A stretch of DNA of 64,000 bases from Chitinophagaceae bacterium DXS. GTDB taxonomy: Bacteria; Bacteroidota; Bacteroidia; Chitinophagales; Chitinophagaceae. The notes beneath the pieces were generated by a model that was not told the origin of the DNA, made no database searches, and was given only the letters and a program-made list of their open reading frames with translations. The DNA is taken from contig CP128386.1 of the NCBI GenBank assembly GCA_030345135.1, forward strand, positions 3,688,547-3,752,546, given 5' to 3'. Below, piece by piece: positions 62,038-64,000 of this stretch. Positions within the stretch are counted from its first letter, which is position 1, and every line of letters begins with the position of its first letter. A program made the position numbers and the translations under genes.

Positions 62038-63762
62038 ATGAGGTTTCGTTCTATTCTGCTTGCAATGCTTTACTTCTCTTTTTTATCATGTCGCCAACAG
62101 TTGCAACCCAACCCGGTTTCGCAACAACATCTTGTAACCGTTGATTCAATGGCTGATATACCTCAACCATTAAAGATCATCGACTGGCATAGCATGGCAA
62201 CATCTTTTGACAGCATTGCGTATAACGTTAATGAAACAGGACAATACTGGCCGTTGATTTGGTGGGACAGCAGCCGCAAGAACTTTGATCAGCCGGTAAT
62301 GGCATTATATACAGCAATGGGTGATGCAAGGCAGGGCCCTAAAAATAACAAAGGCATGTTTCATGAATCCGTAGCGGCAATGGGTGGAGCACTTGGGGCT
62401 TCTTTGGTGGGTATTAACAAAACAGATCAACATGGTTTGAACTATGTCGCCATGCTGAAAAATTATTTTAACAGGGAAACGAAATGGAACATTATGATGA
62501 ACAATACCAACCCCCAGGTTGCCTTGCTTGGCGGCGGCTATGGAAGGGACTGGTGGTATGATGTTTATCCAAACGTATTGTTTTATGGCGTGTACAATCA
62601 ATATCCCAACGAAAAAGATTTTGATTACATCGCGAGAAGTATCGCCGACAAATTTTACCAGGCCGATTCAGTTTTAAACGGAAATTATGATTATACATTC
62701 TTCGACTATGATAGCCTGAAGCCGAAAGTTAACTGGATCTGCAAACAGCCGGATGCAGCAGCGGGTCATGCGTACGTGTTATATAATGCTTACAAAAAAT
62801 GGGGCGACGAAAAATATCTGAAAGCAGCCAATAACGCACTTACTGCTTTGCTAAAAGAAAAGGACAATACTTTTTATGAAATACTGATGCCATTTGGCGC
62901 GTATACTGCAGCAAGACTTAACGCAGAAAAAAATGACAGTCTTAATGTAAAAAAGTTGCTCGACTGGACATTTGATGGCACAGCAAAATGCAGGGAAGGA
63001 TGGGGCGTACTCGTTGGCAGATGGAATGCAATGGATATTTCCGGCATTGTTGGCAGCACGGTAGATCATGGCGGTTATGGCTTTCTAATGAACACGTTTG
63101 ATCTTGCGTGGCCGCTGGTTCCGCTGGTAAGGTATGATCAATCTTATGCCAACGCTATCGGAAAATGGATGTTAAATGCAGCCAATGCTGCAAAATTGTT
63201 TTATCCGCAATACATGCCTGATGATCATCAAACGCTTCCACAACTAAAGTCGATCACTAAAGGAGTCATAGGATATGAAGGCATTGTGAAGCAATCAACA
63301 TTTGACGAGTATAAAAATATCGCAGCGCCCGTAGCGCAAGGAGATGGCCCCAAATGGGTTCCGGGCAAAAATCCGGATGTTACGCAATTCAGTGTGTACG
63401 GCAGTGCGCATGCAGGCATATTTGGCGGAATTATCCGCAATACCAATGTTGAAGGCATCTTACAACTAAACTTACTTGCTACTGATTTTTTCAGGGATAA
63501 AGCTTACCCTACTTACCTTTATTACAATCCATATAATGAAGAAAAAACTATTGCGATTACAACCAGCAGCGACGATGCTGTTGATCTGTACAACACAATA
63601 ACCCGCTCTTTTACTGTTACAAATGTAAAGGGTAGTGCAGAAATCAAACTGCCTGCAAAGGGATCAGCAGTAATTGTTATAGCGCCAGCTGGTGGCAAGG
63701 GAGCGTATAAGGATAAGAAATATTTGATTAATGATGTAGTGGTTGATTATCATGCGAGGTGA
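62038..63762 (+). CDS. Large lipoprotein of unknown function, possible (alpha/alpha)6-barrel carbohydrate enzyme
   Basis: A 574-residue protein. The start at 62038 (MRFRSILLAMLYFSFLSC) gives a lipoprotein signal with Cys18; an in-frame ATG-like start at 61975 would place 21 extra residues before it. The sequence is rich in Trp, Tyr and Asp with repeated helical hairpins (GQYWPLIWWDSSRKNFDQPVM, YGRDWWYDVYPNVLFYGVYNQYP), and ends in a beta-sandwich-like tail (KGSAEIKLPAKGSAVIVIAPAG). This suggests a six-hairpin glycosidase or lyase fold, but I recognise no family or catalytic pair. Likely in the periplasm or on the surface. Confidence 0.65.
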   Translation: MRFRSILLAMLYFSFLSCRQQLQPNPVSQQHLVTVDSMADIPQPLKIIDWHSMATSFDSIAYNVNETGQYWPLIWWDSSRKNFDQPVMALYTAMGDARQGPKNNKGMFHESVAAMGGALGASLVGINKTDQHGLNYVAMLKNYFNRETKWNIMMNNTNPQVALLGGGYGRDWWYDVYPNVLFYGVYNQYPNEKDFDYIARSIADKFYQADSVLNGNYDYTFFDYDSLKPKVNWICKQPDAAAGHAYVLYNAYKKWGDEKYLKAANNALTALLKEKDNTFYEILMPFGAYTAARLNAEKNDSLNVKKLLDWTFDGTAKCREGWGVLVGRWNAMDISGIVGSTVDHGGYGFLMNTFDLAWPLVPLVRYDQSYANAIGKWMLNAANAAKLFYPQYMPDDHQTLPQLKSITKGVIGYEGIVKQSTFDEYKNIAAPVAQGDGPKWVPGKNPDVTQFSVYGSAHAGIFGGIIRNTNVEGILQLNLLATDFFRDKAYPTYLYYNPYNEEKTIAITTSSDDAVDLYNTITRSFTVTNVKGSAEIKLPAKGSAVIVIAPAGGKGAYKDKKYLINDVVVDYHAR

Positions 63763-63773
63763 TACGTGCCTGT

Positions 63774-63835
63774 AACCACCTAAACGCCGTGTAAAGTCTC
63801 CAGTCTTCGTGGTTTTACTCTGTGGTTTCTAATGA
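63774..63835. repeat. CCGTGTAAAGTCTCC / TCTGTGGTTTC word repeat
   Basis: Short run of CTTCGTGGTTTTAC and CTCTGTGGTTTC units after the last gene, related to the CTCTGTGG family. Confidence 0.5.
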
Positions 63836-63870
63836 TGCTTATTCATAACAAATCGCCAGATGCGATAGAA

Positions 63871-63956
63871 TAAGACTGCAGAGCCCGGAAGCTCAGTACA
63901 GCGGAATGCAGCCAGGTAATTAACCCTCCGCTAAGCCTCCTCGCTTCGCGGTCTTA
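63871..63956. other. Structured non-coding segment of unknown kind
   Basis: A single extended rod-like fold is possible: TAAGACTGC (63871-63879) with GCGGTCTTA (63948-63956), GAAGC (63888-63892) with GCTTC (63943-63947), AGCGGA (63900-63905) with TCCGCT (63927-63932), and a small apical stem. It might be a small RNA or a palindromic repeat. It was considered as SRP RNA but lacks a GGAA tetraloop at the tip. No open frame fits. Confidence 0.3.
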
Positions 63957-64000
63957 CTTTATCATTTGCAGCAATGCATAAATTCACACTATTATTAAAT

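Noticed and set aside
63871-63956. Bacterial small SRP (4.5S) RNA
   Set aside because: CCCGGAAG and GCAGCC pieces are present, but the GGAA is not at the apex of the possible hairpin and the symmetric loop cannot be formed.
1-64000. tRNA or rRNA genes
   Set aside because: I looked for T-loop patterns (GGTTCRA) with matching acceptor stems and for rRNA signatures and found none; a covariance search could still find one.

Overview
The window looks like a chromosomal segment of a Bacteroidota bacterium, most likely family Chitinophagaceae. Pointers are a SusC/SusD pair, a LytTR two-component system, DUF5777, DUF4286 and YceI proteins, a THX-type ribosomal peptide, LpxH/LpxD lipid A genes, near absence of Shine-Dalgarno sequences, and promoters resembling the Bacteroidetes TTTG-N19-TAnnTTTG type. 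This placement is inference from gene content; no rRNA or tRNA gene was recognised.

Layout. 1-9.8 kb: CtlX-like hydrolase, a lipoprotein, pheS, an exported C1 peptidase, a GNAT enzyme, a pseudouridine synthase, LpxD, an NAD-dependent epimerase and a MerR regulator with a very long acidic N-terminus. 9.8-20 kb: thioredoxin-like lipoprotein, MscS channel, LpxH, a LutC-FtsH-RsfS cluster facing away from birA, a small HExxH protein, Bcp and an M23 peptidase. 20-33 kb: an N-terminal-half carB, a PEBP protein, AraC, a LytS/LytTR pair, an SDR, YjjG, an old yellow enzyme, fRMsr, MATE, RuvC and LysE. 33-41 kb: GH3, an aldo/keto reductase, then a six-gene run: ECF sigma factor, a candidate dual-membrane anti-sigma/beta-barrel protein, an OB-fold protein, a cytochrome c lipoprotein, YceI and DUF5777. 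41-53 kb: a probable sugar-acid locus with FGGY kinase and AraC on one strand and SusC, SusD, exported RraA-like aldolase, Tat-exported enolase-superfamily enzyme and BASS transporter on the other. 53-64 kb: AsmA, LOG-family protein, exonuclease III, DUF4286, two HU genes, a membrane SH3b/PD-(D/E)XK protein, THX and a large lipoprotein of unknown function.

How the genes may work together. The 41-53 kb block reads as outer-membrane import by SusCD, periplasmic dehydration and/or aldol cleavage by two exported enzymes, uptake of an acid through the BASS carrier, then phosphorylation by the FGGY kinase, under AraC control. The sigma/anti-sigma pair probably controls an envelope or respiratory set encoded just downstream.

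The most unusual feature is not a gene. Between many genes the DNA is built from short, degenerate, word-like repeats. There are about ten families, for example GTGCGAATGTGCAAATG, GTAAGACC, GAATAGTCAATAGTG, GTACGATG, AGCTGTCAGCTATC and TTAAAGCCTAAAGC. They start at or within a few bases of the stop codon of about 20 genes, are oriented with that gene, and often recur inverted before the next gene, so the intergenic transcript could fold into a long imperfect hairpin. Two neighbouring proteins (MscS, LpxH) have C-termini encoded by the repeat itself. A second candidate for an undescribed system is the SH3b-TM-nuclease protein at 60433-61449.
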